The position numbers were made by a program, and so were the translations under genes. The notes beneath the pieces were generated by a model. That model worked only from the letters and a program-made list of their open reading frames with translations. It ran no database searches and was not told the DNA's origin. A stretch of DNA of 48,505 nt. It comes from Blautia sp. Lineage in GTDB: Bacteria; Bacillota; Clostridia; Lachnospirales; Lachnospiraceae. Each line of letters begins with the position of its first letter. Position 1 is the stretch's first letter. This document shows, in pieces, positions 1-8,109 of this stretch. The stretch covers positions 1-48,505 of the forward strand of contig JAETNR010000035.1 of NCBI GenBank assembly GCA_021772055.1. The letters run 5' to 3'.

Positions 1-100
1 CTTGCAACGCTGCAGAGCAGCGGGGTATTTGACCCTCGCGGCAGTCGCCAATATGTCCAAGTCAACCAAAGGTTGACTTTAAGCAGCCACTTGGCTCGTT
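1..100. repeat. Intergenic repeat, left copy
   Basis: The first 50 bases are identical to 48427-48476, and the last about 20 bases (ending TTGGCTCGTT) match the window end. Between them this copy carries about 21 extra bases, including a perfect hairpin at 59-79 (AAGTCAACC, loop AAA, GGTTGACTT). It also has a CGCTGC-AGA-GCAGCG hairpin at about 8-22. It contains no coding potential and lies just downstream of the leftward gene series, where it could act as a terminator-like structure. It looks like a dispersed clostridial intergenic element; its family is not identified here. Confidence 0.7.
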
Positions 101-137
101 GCTCGCGGGAATAAATCGCGGTTTTGCTGCCCATGCT

Positions 138-656
138 TTAAACTGCATCCCCCAATTTCCCGATCAATATCCTGCCCATTTCTTCCGGCGTCTTCGTCCC
201 GTCATTGACCAGCCGGATATCCGGATTCTTCGGAAGCTGTAATGCCAGATCCATACCCACCACATTCCCCCGTTTCCCATCCTTCACATCCTGGTAAAGA
301 TTTTTCTGGTTGCGTTTTTCCAGTACCGGCAAAGGAACTTCAATATAAATCTCCGAATAATTTTCTATATTCCTGCGGTTCCATTCCCGCACCTGATCGA
401 ACATGGAAATCGTGCAGCAAACCACATGAATACCCTGCTCTACTAAAAGTCTGCACAGCCGGGCATAACGCATGGCGCATTGGTAACGATCCTCTTCCGA
501 ATAGCCCAAATCGTTTCCAAATGCCTGACGCAAGGCATCTCCGTCAAAAATCACCGTATTAGGGTATTTCCTTTTTAAATGCTCGTACAGCAGACTCCCT
601 ATTGTAGTCTTTCCGGCTCCTGACAGCCCGGTGACCCAGTACAGCCTTCCATCCAT
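138..656 (-). CDS. APS-kinase-like protein, probable cytidine diphosphoramidate 3'-kinase (Cj1415-like)
   Basis: This 172-aa protein belongs to the CysC/APS kinase P-loop family, with Walker A GLSGAGKT at residues 10-17 and a DGD motif at 38-40 followed by R43. Ordinary family members phosphorylate the 3'-OH of adenylylsulfate. The neighbours, however, match the C. jejuni phosphoramidate pathway, in which the homologue Cj1415 phosphorylates the 3'-OH of CDP-amidate. No ATP sulfurylase gene is present in the window, which argues against plain PAPS synthesis. The start follows GGAGAAAAAGGA. It is the last gene of the leftward series, 71 bases after the nucleotidyltransferase. The family call is strong; the exact substrate is inferred from context. 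Confidence 0.82.
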   Translation of the reverse strand: MDGRLYWVTGLSGAGKTTIGSLLYEHLKRKYPNTVIFDGDALRQAFGNDLGYSEEDRYQCAMRYARLCRLLVEQGIHVVCCTISMFDQVREWNRRNIENYSEIYIEVPLPVLEKRNQKNLYQDVKDGKRGNVVGMDLALQLPKNPDIRLVNDGTKTPEEMGRILIGKLGDAV

Positions 657-727
657 TCCTTTTTCTCCTCTTTTATCGCGCAGCCTGCCAAAGGTATGCC
701 TTCTGAATTTTTCCTGCCCGTCAGGAA

Positions 728-1507
728 TCAGGACAGCTGCCGCTCCACCACCTTCAGGTCTTCACAGTCATCGATTTCAAACCAGCCTCTGTCAATATGC
801 ACCGCCTTCAGCTTATTTCCTTCATCGATAAGGCCCTGCAGCAGATCCGTCATATACATCTTCTGATAGGTTCTGGATGTACGCCACAGCGGCTCCCCTT
901 TTCGGCTGCGTTCTTTCGCCTCGTCTGCCAAGGCAAGCACCGCTTCCGCCCCTTTGCCCTTAAAACGCATCAAACCGATGTACTGCGACTGCACCCTGCT
1001 AAGATCCGTTGTTTTCTGTCCGATTTCGATCAGATAGCTGTCTTCATCAAACAGCAGCGTTTCCGCATCATCCAGAGGATTCTCACAGCGTTCCGACCAA
1101 TAGGAATACCAGCCGTCATCCACGACCACCGATGCTTCTTCCTCAGACCCCAATATTGTCCCCAATACCTCTTCGCTATAAATAATATCGCCGTAAGAAA
1201 TCAGGATATCGTCCCCGCTCTCCATAATTTCCCTTGCGCACATCAGTGAGCATACCATATTCGTGTTCTCATAATCGTTATTTATGATAATACTCATTCC
1301 CGTATCCCGGAAAAGCCTCTGCAAAGCCTCTCCCTTATATCCGGCCACAATCGTAATATCCTCTTCTCTGATGCCGCAGTTATGCATCACGGAAAGCTGT
1401 CTCTCAATAATGCTCTTTCCGTTCACCTCCACCATGCACTTCGGCCTGTCATCCGTCAATGGCCGCAGCCTCGTTCCCTGTCCTGCAGCTAAAATAATTA
1501 CTTTCAT
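728..1507 (-). CDS. Nucleotidyltransferase, probable CTP:phosphoglutamine cytidylyltransferase (Cj1416-like)
   Basis: This 259-aa sugar-phosphate nucleotidyltransferase-fold protein has the signature GQGTRL at residues 9-14 and the PK pair at 22-23. A downstream SYGD/DDG region fits metal binding. Family members include LicC (phosphocholine) and Cj1416, which couples CTP to phosphorylated glutamine. Location between a glutamine amidotransferase and an APS-kinase-like gene favours the Cj1416 role. The start chosen is the ATG giving MKVIILAAG, the usual family N-terminus. An in-frame ATG four codons upstream (1519) is possible, since both ribosome-binding contexts are mediocre. Confidence 0.82.
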   Translation of the reverse strand: MKVIILAAGQGTRLRPLTDDRPKCMVEVNGKSIIERQLSVMHNCGIREEDITIVAGYKGEALQRLFRDTGMSIIINNDYENTNMVCSLMCAREIMESGDDILISYGDIIYSEEVLGTILGSEEEASVVVDDGWYSYWSERCENPLDDAETLLFDEDSYLIEIGQKTTDLSRVQSQYIGLMRFKGKGAEAVLALADEAKERSRKGEPLWRTSRTYQKMYMTDLLQGLIDEGNKLKAVHIDRGWFEIDDCEDLKVVERQLS

Positions 1508-1549
1508 TCTCCACCACATTTCCGCACTGTTTTTTGTGCTTTCTATTCA

Positions 1550-2149
1550 TTATCCAAAAAACTTCTTAACCCGCTCCACATCGTCCTTTGCAAACGGATT
1601 CTCCCGCTCCGGGTGCCACATCGTCGCCATGATCTTATGCCCTTGGCACTCCGCCGCCTCGACCACCCCGTCATCCGCCCGCCCGATTACCCTCAAAGGC
1701 TCTTTCACTTCCCTGCAAGCCTGGTTATGGTAGCTGTTTACCGTCAGCGCCCCCCATCCGCCCTGTACCTGATGGCGGACTGCCACATGGCCGCTCACAT
1801 TCTCCAGCCGACAGCCGAAATAATCCAGTATGGACTGCATTCCTCTACAGAATCCGTAAACCGGAATTCCCTTCTCTATCGCAATTTCCAGAAGCCGCCT
1901 GTCCGTATCATCCCTCTCCGGAGCATTTCCGCCATACTTTATCAGGGAATTGCCGCCAGTCAGCAGGATTCCTGCCGGGGCCGTTCTTTCTATATATTCA
2001 TCCAATGCGCATACCGCATTGGGTATTGGAACCGGCAGATAACCGCATGCTTCTAAAAAACGGGGAATATTCTGATCCGCACAATCACGCCGTTCTCCAT
2101 AACTTTCAACAATCTCGACCCGTTGGGTATAAATAATTATTTTTTTCAT
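1550..2149 (-). CDS. Class I glutamine amidotransferase, probable gamma-glutamyl-CDP-amidate hydrolase (Cj1417-like)
   Basis: This 199-aa protein of the PuuD/peptidase C26 group has the nucleophile elbow GFCRGMQ (Cys101) and the catalytic pair MWHPERE (His179, Glu181), so the triad is complete. In C. jejuni, Cj1417 of the same family removes the glutamyl group from gamma-glutamyl-CDP-amidate to leave CDP-amidate. Placement next to the cytidylyltransferase that would make its substrate supports that role. It starts 24 bases after the methyltransferase stop, so translation is probably coupled. A generic gamma-Glu-GABA hydrolase activity is the alternative. Confidence 0.82.
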   Translation of the reverse strand: MKKIIIYTQRVEIVESYGERRDCADQNIPRFLEACGYLPVPIPNAVCALDEYIERTAPAGILLTGGNSLIKYGGNAPERDDTDRRLLEIAIEKGIPVYGFCRGMQSILDYFGCRLENVSGHVAVRHQVQGGWGALTVNSYHNQACREVKEPLRVIGRADDGVVEAAECQGHKIMATMWHPERENPFAKDDVERVKKFFG

Positions 2150-2173
2150 ATCAATGCCCCGTTCCCGGCCGCC

Positions 2174-2944
2174 CTATTTGCAGACCTGAGCCGTCCATGC
2201 CCTTGACCGGTACGGCACGGCCACATTATCGTATCCCTTCAGCTTTTCTTCTATCCCGTTCAATATCCGGCAGAACCCTTCTTCTCCTGCCTGTACCTGG
2301 ATATCGTTCACCGAGCGCCAGATATTCATATACCTTTCTTTCGTCATCACTTCCTCGTGATTGCATTCCATAAAAATAAGATTTTTAAAGCATCCGCCCG
2401 CGCAAAGCTTTCTTTCCATTTCTTCCGTTGTCACCGTACCGCCGGAAGAAACTCTTTTCATATGCGGAATTTCCGCATAGACCACAGCCTCAATCTCTTG
2501 ATGCAGCTCGCTCCTTTCAATGTCCCTCGGATTCCATATGGCGGTAAAAACCCCTCCCGGCTTCAATATTCTCTGAAATTCTTTTACCGCCCTCGGGGCA
2601 TCTGCCCAATGGAAGGACGATCCCATCAAAACCCAGTCCACGGAACCATCCGGAAGCCCTGTTTCCTCTGCGGTTCCCTTGAGCCAGATAAAGCTTTTTC
2701 TCTCTTTAAACAGTTTTTCCCCTTCCTGCCTCATGGCATCGTTAGGTTCCACCGCATATCCGGCGCAGCCGATCTGCTCCAGGTTTTCCGTCAGCTTGCC
2801 CGTCCCTGCCCCGACATCCGCCGTCACGATATCTGCTCCTTTTCTTCCTTGTATATAGGCCCTTATATACTCCAATAAAGCAACGGAATATCCCGGCCTG
2901 TCTACATAATATTTAGCTAATGCTGTAAAATCGCCGTGTTTCAT
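2174..2944 (-). CDS. Class I SAM-dependent methyltransferase (Cj1419/Cj1420-like position)
   Basis: This 256-aa protein has motif I DVGAGTGKL at residues 43-51 and the acidic loop EPNDAMR, typical of Methyltransf_11/25 proteins. It is a diverged paralogue of the methyltransferase at 4458-5207: both open with a 'DxxALAxxYVxRPxYS' type sequence, and both contain GSSF and WNxRD. In C. jejuni two such genes accompany the phosphoramidate set, and methylation of the phosphoramidate oxygen is assigned to that pair. The start follows AAGGATG with suitable spacing. It lies immediately downstream of a remnant of a methyltransferase 3' end (2962-3008). The role is inferred from neighbours. Confidence 0.8.
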   Translation of the reverse strand: MKHGDFTALAKYYVDRPGYSVALLEYIRAYIQGRKGADIVTADVGAGTGKLTENLEQIGCAGYAVEPNDAMRQEGEKLFKERKSFIWLKGTAEETGLPDGSVDWVLMGSSFHWADAPRAVKEFQRILKPGGVFTAIWNPRDIERSELHQEIEAVVYAEIPHMKRVSSGGTVTTEEMERKLCAGGCFKNLIFMECNHEEVMTKERYMNIWRSVNDIQVQAGEEGFCRILNGIEEKLKGYDNVAVPYRSRAWTAQVCK

Positions 2945-2961
2945 TTCTGTGCATCCTTTCT

Positions 2962-3008
2962 ATTTTCCTGGCCATCCAAATTCGCGTAGTATAAGGGACT
3001 TCAATACC
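2962..3008 (-). pseudogene. Remnant of a methyltransferase 3' end
   Basis: Read on the minus strand, this stretch encodes IEVPYTTRIWMARK, nearly identical to the C-terminus of the methyltransferase at 4458-5207 (IEVPYTTRVWMARKK). Only a few base differences are spread over about 42 bases. No matching upstream coding sequence remains, because the AAA ATPase gene takes its place. It is either the tail of a third tandem methyltransferase or a duplication left by the ATPase cassette. The adenine run before the ancestral stop is two bases shorter, so the stop is out of frame. Confidence 0.7.
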
Positions 3009-3036
3009 CGTTTCTGCTTTAGGTGAGTTCTCATGC

Positions 3037-4338
3037 CTAAAGCAAAGAGTCGTCAAGCAAAAAGTCGATGATACCGATATTCAATATTCCGTTTTCATCA
3101 TACCAACGCTTACGAATATCGTGGCGAACAATAATTTTGGGAAAAAAATCCCCGGTCAAAGAAAAAGGCTTGTTTTCGGTTTCTGCCTTTTCTTCTGTTG
3201 GAATCGCATAAGCAGATTGAATATAAGTTCTCTTCCCACCGGAAGCTGCAACAAAATCAATTTCTCTTGCAACCCTATTGATTCTATCCTTTGCATCCTT
3301 TTCATTTGAGTAAACAACGCCTACATCTACCGCACATTCACGGATGACAAGCTCATTATACAGGATATTTTCCATAATGTGCGTCATTTCCTGCTGGCGG
3401 AAACCAATTCTTGCATTTCGCAGTCCTATGTCTTCACAATAGTATTTATTGGGATAGTCAAAGTAATCTTTGCCTTTCACGTCCCATCTTTTACATTCGC
3501 TGAACAGGAATGCATCAGACAAATGATTGATATATGCCTTAACTGTGTTGTGAGCCACAATATTTTCGCCTGCTCTCTTTTGTTTTGAATTAATGGTATT
3601 TGTAATATTTGCCGGGTTAGTAAGAGAACCGACGGATGAACAAAGCAAATCAAGAATGGCCGCCAGCACATCTTCTCTTTTGATTCTTTTGCGCTCGACA
3701 ATATCCTTTAGATAAACCTCGGAAACAAGCGACTGAAGATAAGCCATCTTTGCCGCTTCCGTAGGACGGGATAAAACCAGCGGCATGCCTCCGTAAAAGG
3801 CGTAATCATCAAAAGCGTCCGCCTTATCTCCGCCCACTGCGGAATAGTATTCCGCAAAGCTCAAAGGGTGAACACGGATTTCATCGCTGCGGCCACGAAA
3901 CTCTGTCAGAATGTCCGAAGAAAGCATTTTTGAATTACTGCCGGTCACATAAATATCAAGATTTGACAGAGTTTTCAGATCGTTCAGAGCGTCATAAAAA
4001 GTAATTTTCTTTCCATCAGGATTATAAGGATTGGCAACCTCATCGGACATTTGAATTTCATCAACAAAAAGATAAAACTGCCCACTTTTGCCTTCCGTTT
4101 TCACCCGCACGAACTTAGACAGTTCCAGAGGGTTGCGGTAACGTATATCGGTTGTCAGGTCAAGAGCCAGATCAATTATATGGTCATCCGCCACACCGGC
4201 AGAAACCAGGTAACTACGGAACAGTCTTTTCAGCAAGTAAGATTTCCCGCAGCGCCTGATACCGGTAATCACCTTAACCTGCCCATCCCACATAAACGAA
4301 ATGAGCTTATTCAAATAACGGTCGCGTTTAATCTCCAT
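3037..4338 (-). CDS. AAA family ATPase with DUF4143 C-terminus
   Basis: This 433-aa P-loop ATPase has Walker A GIRRCGKS at residues 26-33, Walker B in YLFVDEIQ and a C-terminal DUF4143-type region ending in REIDFVA and IGIIDFLLD. These ATPases are common in Clostridia and many bacteria, and their biological role is poorly defined. The start is set by GGAGG six bases before ATG at 4338, so the longer frame is not used. It has its own promoter (4392-4421) and interrupts the phosphoramidate gene series between the two methyltransferases. It therefore looks like a cassette inserted into an older operon. Confidence 0.85.
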   Translation of the reverse strand: MEIKRDRYLNKLISFMWDGQVKVITGIRRCGKSYLLKRLFRSYLVSAGVADDHIIDLALDLTTDIRYRNPLELSKFVRVKTEGKSGQFYLFVDEIQMSDEVANPYNPDGKKITFYDALNDLKTLSNLDIYVTGSNSKMLSSDILTEFRGRSDEIRVHPLSFAEYYSAVGGDKADAFDDYAFYGGMPLVLSRPTEAAKMAYLQSLVSEVYLKDIVERKRIKREDVLAAILDLLCSSVGSLTNPANITNTINSKQKRAGENIVAHNTVKAYINHLSDAFLFSECKRWDVKGKDYFDYPNKYYCEDIGLRNARIGFRQQEMTHIMENILYNELVIRECAVDVGVVYSNEKDAKDRINRVAREIDFVAASGGKRTYIQSAYAIPTEEKAETENKPFSLTGDFFPKIIVRHDIRKRWYDENGILNIGIIDFLLDDSLL

Positions 4339-4391
4339 AACCAGCCTCCACTGAAAACTTATCACTAATATTGCGCCACTTTTCAACGGAT

Positions 4392-4421
4392 ATTATACTC
4401 TGACAAACAGGAAAAAGTCAA
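4392..4421 (-). promoter_or_regulatory. Sigma-A type promoter for the AAA ATPase
   Basis: On the minus strand, TTGACT (4421-4416) and a perfect TATAAT (4397-4392) are separated by 18 bases. Transcription would begin near 4385, about 47 bases before the ATPase start. Its presence supports independent expression of the inserted ATPase gene. Confidence 0.6.
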
Positions 4422-4457
4422 GAAATTCATCGATATGATATATTATCCCCCCTTTCT

Positions 4458-5207
4458 TTATTTTTTCCTGGCCATCCAAACTCGCGTAGTATAGGGAACT
4501 TCGATATATTCTTTCTCCTGTGACTCCACAAATTCCCGGATTTCCTTATTAATTAAATCAAACTTTTCTTTTGCCTGGCGATATACCGTGCCATGTGATT
4601 TCCAGCCTTCGATAAAGTCCTCCGCCAATATTTGGTGCCGTACGGCTCCTTCTATATATATTACCTCTTCAAATAAACCGCTCTCCCTGATCACCTCCGA
4701 TTGATCCTCTCTCCTCGTCCCATAACCATAGTCCTTAATATGCGCTTTCAATATATCTTCTATCCCGTTTTGCAAAGGGTCCGTAAGATCTCTGTGGTTC
4801 CACATACAGGCAAACCAGCCCGCCTGTTTTAAAATCCTGCTGCTTTCCTGCAGGGCTTCCTGCCGATTGCACACATTAAAAGAAGAGCCAAAGGTAACAA
4901 GATCAAATTTTCCTGCTTCCATCCCTGTAGCTTCTCCCACGCCTTCCTGCCATTTTACATCCGGAAATTCCTCCGTTCTTTTCCTTCCGTTTTTCCTCAT
5001 GGCATCATTGGGTTCTACCGCATAAACCCTTAACCCATACTCTGCCAGCTTTATTGTCAGATGAGCTGCCCCCGCTCCAACATCGCATACGATGTCCCCC
5101 GGCTTTATTCCTGCCGTTGCCAGCATCCTGTCAATCGCAGACTGCGCATAATCAGGCCTTTTCAAATAAGCATCCGCCAAATCAGTATAGTCCCATTCCG
5201 TTTTCAT
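4458..5207 (-). CDS. Class I SAM-dependent methyltransferase (Cj1419/Cj1420-like position)
   Basis: This 249-aa methyltransferase has motif I CDVGAGAAHL at residues 41-50, then VEPNDAMRKNG, FGSSFNVC and MWNHRD. It is the paralogue of the 2174-2944 gene and sits directly after the L-glutamine-kinase-like gene, as methyltransferase genes do in the C. jejuni phosphoramidate locus. The stop of the kinase gene and this start are separated by about 30 bases, consistent with one transcript. A likely job is methylating the phosphoramidate group or an intermediate. This is inferred from context, not from substrate-specific residues. Confidence 0.8.
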   Translation of the reverse strand: MKTEWDYTDLADAYLKRPDYAQSAIDRMLATAGIKPGDIVCDVGAGAAHLTIKLAEYGLRVYAVEPNDAMRKNGRKRTEEFPDVKWQEGVGEATGMEAGKFDLVTFGSSFNVCNRQEALQESSRILKQAGWFACMWNHRDLTDPLQNGIEDILKAHIKDYGYGTRREDQSEVIRESGLFEEVIYIEGAVRHQILAEDFIEGWKSHGTVYRQAKEKFDLINKEIREFVESQEKEYIEVPYTTRVWMARKK

Positions 5208-5238
5208 ATTCTTTCCATCCTTCTTTATTCATTGTTGC

Positions 5239-7656
5239 TTACTTCAATACCTTGATCCACTTCGCCAGCGGATCCAGTGCAAGCACATGTGCCTTTTTAT
5301 ATTCCTCAAAATCCTTCGAACCTACCCCTACCGCCGCCGGAATTCCCAGTTCACCGGCTCTTATGGCCATATGGGAATTCGCGCCGCCATACATAGTAAT
5401 GAAACCTTTGATTCCATGGGAAAAAATCCAGTCATAACCCGGATCAGCACTCGGAATCAATAAAATTTTTCCTTCCATCCCCTCTGCGTCCGCCATGTCA
5501 TCCAGCAGATATACTTCCCCTTCCACTTTATTCGATGTAATAAAATTCGGCTCTGAATCCGGATAGTAAAACCGCATCACCTCTTCCGGCGCTATAATCA
5601 GCGGCGGAAGAGTAATCGTCTTAGTCATTTCATAAGCTTTTTTTCCCTGCTGTATGGAATGGAGCATCACTGACCGTATCTCCCGGGTAGAAGCATACAA
5701 TTTCCGAACAGCCTGAATATCCATATACGCGCAGTCTTCTTTGGCGATTCCTTCCGCTTCCCCGATGCTGCCGATCATCTGGATCGCCTTGCTTAAATTC
5801 TTCGTAAAAGCAAACTTCCCATATTCCCGCCCCTCGATGGCAGTCTTAATAAAGTCCATAAGCTCCAGCACATCGTTTGCCAGCCCGTTCTCCTCCTGTG
5901 CCTGCTTCAATCTCCTCAATTGTTCCAGGGAAAGACGGAAAATTCCTTTATCCGGTTTATTTTCTTCTTCGCTTTCCTCTTTTGTCTGCCAGTCAAAATA
6001 AATTTCCGGCGCTTCGTCATACCGTAAGGAGGTAATGTCATAAGTCCCCGGCCGCAGATGCCCATACTTTGCCACAAAAGCATTCGGGGACAATTCCTTA
6101 AAATCATGGCTCATTCCGGAACTTACTGTGTTCACGCCGCCCATAAACAGCTCATAATCTTCCTTTGTAAGAATACCGCAGCTTACCATTGACTGCAGGA
6201 TCTGCACTGCAATAAACCCCGCCCTCGCCAATCCCGCAAAGGGCAGCGTTCCATAACGTTTGCAGTCTTCCAACAGCCAGTATACCTTTTCGACATCTTC
6301 CATACCGCTGTTCATAATCTCATCATAACGTTTCTCTAAGATTTTGATTTTCTCATAATCCTTTCGCCACAGCCCTTCCTTATGGTCCGTGATATGATTG
6401 GTTACATCTCTTAATGCAAGAATAATCTTTTCTATTTCCTCTTCCGAAAAACCATACTCTTTTAGTATCTGTATCCGTTCAGGAAGATCAAAACTGTAAC
6501 AGGAAAATACAATTTCAAACTCCGCTTTGTCATGTTTTTCGGGATTCTCCGCCAAACGCTCCAAATAATAATCCACCAGCTTTTCACCGATCTCTTCATC
6601 CAGCCCTGCCGGCACAAACGAATTGAAGCTGACGCGGACATCGATATAAGGCAGACCGCCGAAATCCACCATCAGAGGAAAACTTCTCAAATTCCGGTAG
6701 CCGTAATTATCCCGCTGGTATGCCCAGACACTGTCCGTAATCACTTCCTGATATAAAGACATCGCCAGGGGCTTCGGGCGGATCCCTATCATTTCTGCCG
6801 GATTCCAGTCCGTCATCACTCCGTATATGGCCTTTTGGCCGCACAAAAACGGTTTTGGCATCTGGTTCCCACGGATTTTTTGCTCTATTCTCTGCAATTC
6901 CTGCCGTTGTTTTTCCTTATCCGCAGGCTCTGTCTGCAGACATAGCGCCCTTACCTGAAAAATATACAGTTCCCCTTCTTCGGTTATGGCGAATTCCACG
7001 TCCAGATTCTCTTGCCCGAAAAAATTCTCCAGCTCTTCCAGAGCCGCCGTTACTCTCCGCATTTCATGCGGGTGCATTGCCTGCGGATGCATTGCCTGCG
7101 GACAGCTTTTGTCATTTCTGTCCTCTATGCCAGTTTCTGCTCTTGCTCCTTTAAACTGATAATATAAAAAATCATTTTTTCCATTGCCCGAAGTAACCGC
7201 CGAGGTGGAGCCCGTCTTATCGTAATTTATCACATAATAATTCCCACCGGTATTCGGGTCTAGGGTAAATGCCACGCCGCATATTGCCACATGCTCCAGC
7301 ATTGGCTGTACCAAAACCTGGTTTCCAGGATCGGAATCTTCATAAGAAGCGATGACCTGTTCTACCGCAGACCGGAAGGCTTCTATCCCCGATACATTTG
7401 CTATGGATTCGTATTTACCCGCCTGGGACTGGGTCTGCGTATCTTCGTTTAAAGCGCTGCTTCGAACGATTACGCGGGCATTCCAAGGCAGTTCCCGGAA
7501 CTTTAATACCAGAGCTTCCTTACGGCTTTGCCAGTCTCCTATCGTAAAGGTAAACTGCGGCAGAACCTTTGCTTCCTTCATATGACCATACAATTTTTTT
7601 AAAGTCTCCGCTTTCGTATCCAGACTTTTATCTAAGTGATCTGTTGGCTGATTCAT
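5239..7656 (-). CDS. PEP-synthase-like kinase, probable L-glutamine kinase (Cj1418-like)
   Basis: This 805-aa protein begins with a shortened PEP/pyruvate-binding ATP-grasp region (VRSSALNED near residue 85, GVAFTLDPNTGG) and ends with the swivelling phosphohistidine domain, GGANSHMAIRAGELGIPAAVG, with the acceptor His near residue 762. PEP synthase and PPDK share this layout. In C. jejuni, Cj1418 (about 770 aa) uses it to phosphorylate the amide nitrogen of L-glutamine, the first committed step of phosphoramidate synthesis. The neighbouring genes fit all following steps. GGGAG precedes ATG by six bases. A 15-bp repeat at 7057-7101 adds MHPQA units in a loop. Confidence 0.85.
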   Translation of the reverse strand: MNQPTDHLDKSLDTKAETLKKLYGHMKEAKVLPQFTFTIGDWQSRKEALVLKFRELPWNARVIVRSSALNEDTQTQSQAGKYESIANVSGIEAFRSAVEQVIASYEDSDPGNQVLVQPMLEHVAICGVAFTLDPNTGGNYYVINYDKTGSTSAVTSGNGKNDFLYYQFKGARAETGIEDRNDKSCPQAMHPQAMHPHEMRRVTAALEELENFFGQENLDVEFAITEEGELYIFQVRALCLQTEPADKEKQRQELQRIEQKIRGNQMPKPFLCGQKAIYGVMTDWNPAEMIGIRPKPLAMSLYQEVITDSVWAYQRDNYGYRNLRSFPLMVDFGGLPYIDVRVSFNSFVPAGLDEEIGEKLVDYYLERLAENPEKHDKAEFEIVFSCYSFDLPERIQILKEYGFSEEEIEKIILALRDVTNHITDHKEGLWRKDYEKIKILEKRYDEIMNSGMEDVEKVYWLLEDCKRYGTLPFAGLARAGFIAVQILQSMVSCGILTKEDYELFMGGVNTVSSGMSHDFKELSPNAFVAKYGHLRPGTYDITSLRYDEAPEIYFDWQTKEESEEENKPDKGIFRLSLEQLRRLKQAQEENGLANDVLELMDFIKTAIEGREYGKFAFTKNLSKAIQMIGSIGEAEGIAKEDCAYMDIQAVRKLYASTREIRSVMLHSIQQGKKAYEMTKTITLPPLIIAPEEVMRFYYPDSEPNFITSNKVEGEVYLLDDMADAEGMEGKILLIPSADPGYDWIFSHGIKGFITMYGGANSHMAIRAGELGIPAAVGVGSKDFEEYKKAHVLALDPLAKWIKVLK
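7057..7101 (-). repeat. 15-bp in-frame tandem repeat (2 perfect units plus 1 degenerate)
   Basis: Units at 7087-7101 and 7072-7086 differ only in the last base, and a diverged unit covers 7057-7071. They encode PQAMH, PQAMH and PHEMR inside the L-glutamine-kinase-like protein, where the ATP-grasp region is followed by a linker. Slippage would change the length by five residues without a frameshift. Confidence 0.7.
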
Positions 7657-7774
7657 GATTGTCTCCCATGACTGTATCCTATAGCTCTTATTACTCTCTC
7701 CTCTATCATAATTACTAATCTCACATTGTTTTCTTAGTCTATGTACCGTTCATCTGTCAACATCAGTCTTTTTG

Positions 7775-7787
7775 TTGGCACTGCCAA
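7775..7787. promoter_or_regulatory. Palindrome TTGGCA-C-TGCCAA, operator-like
   Basis: This perfect 6+1+6 inverted repeat lies about 120 bases upstream of the L-glutamine-kinase-like start. A TTGACA hexamer follows on the minus strand (7760-7755), but the matching -10 is poor. It could be a repressor site for the phosphoramidate operon, but nothing in the window identifies a regulator. Confidence 0.25.
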
Positions 7788-7836
7788 TGTCGCATCTCTT
7801 TATCCCAATGGTACTTAATAGCACTAAAATAATTAA

Positions 7837-8109
7837 TTATACAACTATCACACACTCTTCTTCATAAAATGGAATTTTGGAATCATGTGTAACAAATCTT
7901 AAACCATCAGCTTTTGCTTGAGCCCTGGAGCCGCTAATCCGAATCTTGTCTGGCCTTGACATATATTTTATCGTTGTTTCCCAAACAGATGCTGAACTAT
8001 AATAAATTTCATTTTTCATATCCATTATTAAAGCTCTAGCCTCATTGGGCAACTTTGGATTATCATCCAATGCCCATAAAATAATATGTGTGTCTAATAA
8101 CAGCTTCAT
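7837..8109 (-). pseudogene. vapC: PIN-domain toxin (VapC-like) with central deletion
   Basis: The first about 60 residues are a normal PIN start: LLLDTHIILWAL with the first acidic residue and SSASVWE with the second. The end, AQAKADGLRFVTHDSKIPFY, is also normal. The middle of the family (about 40 residues, including the DPFDR motif with the third metal-binding Asp) is absent. The join lies at ISG/SRAQAKADG, and the frame is kept, giving 90 instead of about 130 residues. The nuclease is therefore probably inactive. It overlaps the antitoxin gene by four bases (ATGA). Confidence 0.8.

Noticed and set aside
138..656. True APS kinase for sulfate activation feeding the sulfotransferase-like proteins
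   Set aside because: No ATP sulfurylase or other sulfate activation gene is present, while the four neighbouring pathway genes fit the phosphoramidate route. Kept only as an alternative.
728..1507. LicC choline-phosphate cytidylyltransferase working with the LicD protein at 39695
   Set aside because: No choline kinase or choline permease is visible, the two genes are 38 kb apart, and the nucleotidyltransferase is embedded in the phosphoramidate set.
7732..7760. Promoter for the L-glutamine-kinase-like gene from TTGACA
   Set aside because: The -35 is perfect, but no hexamer at 16-18 bases spacing resembles TATAAT better than three of six positions.
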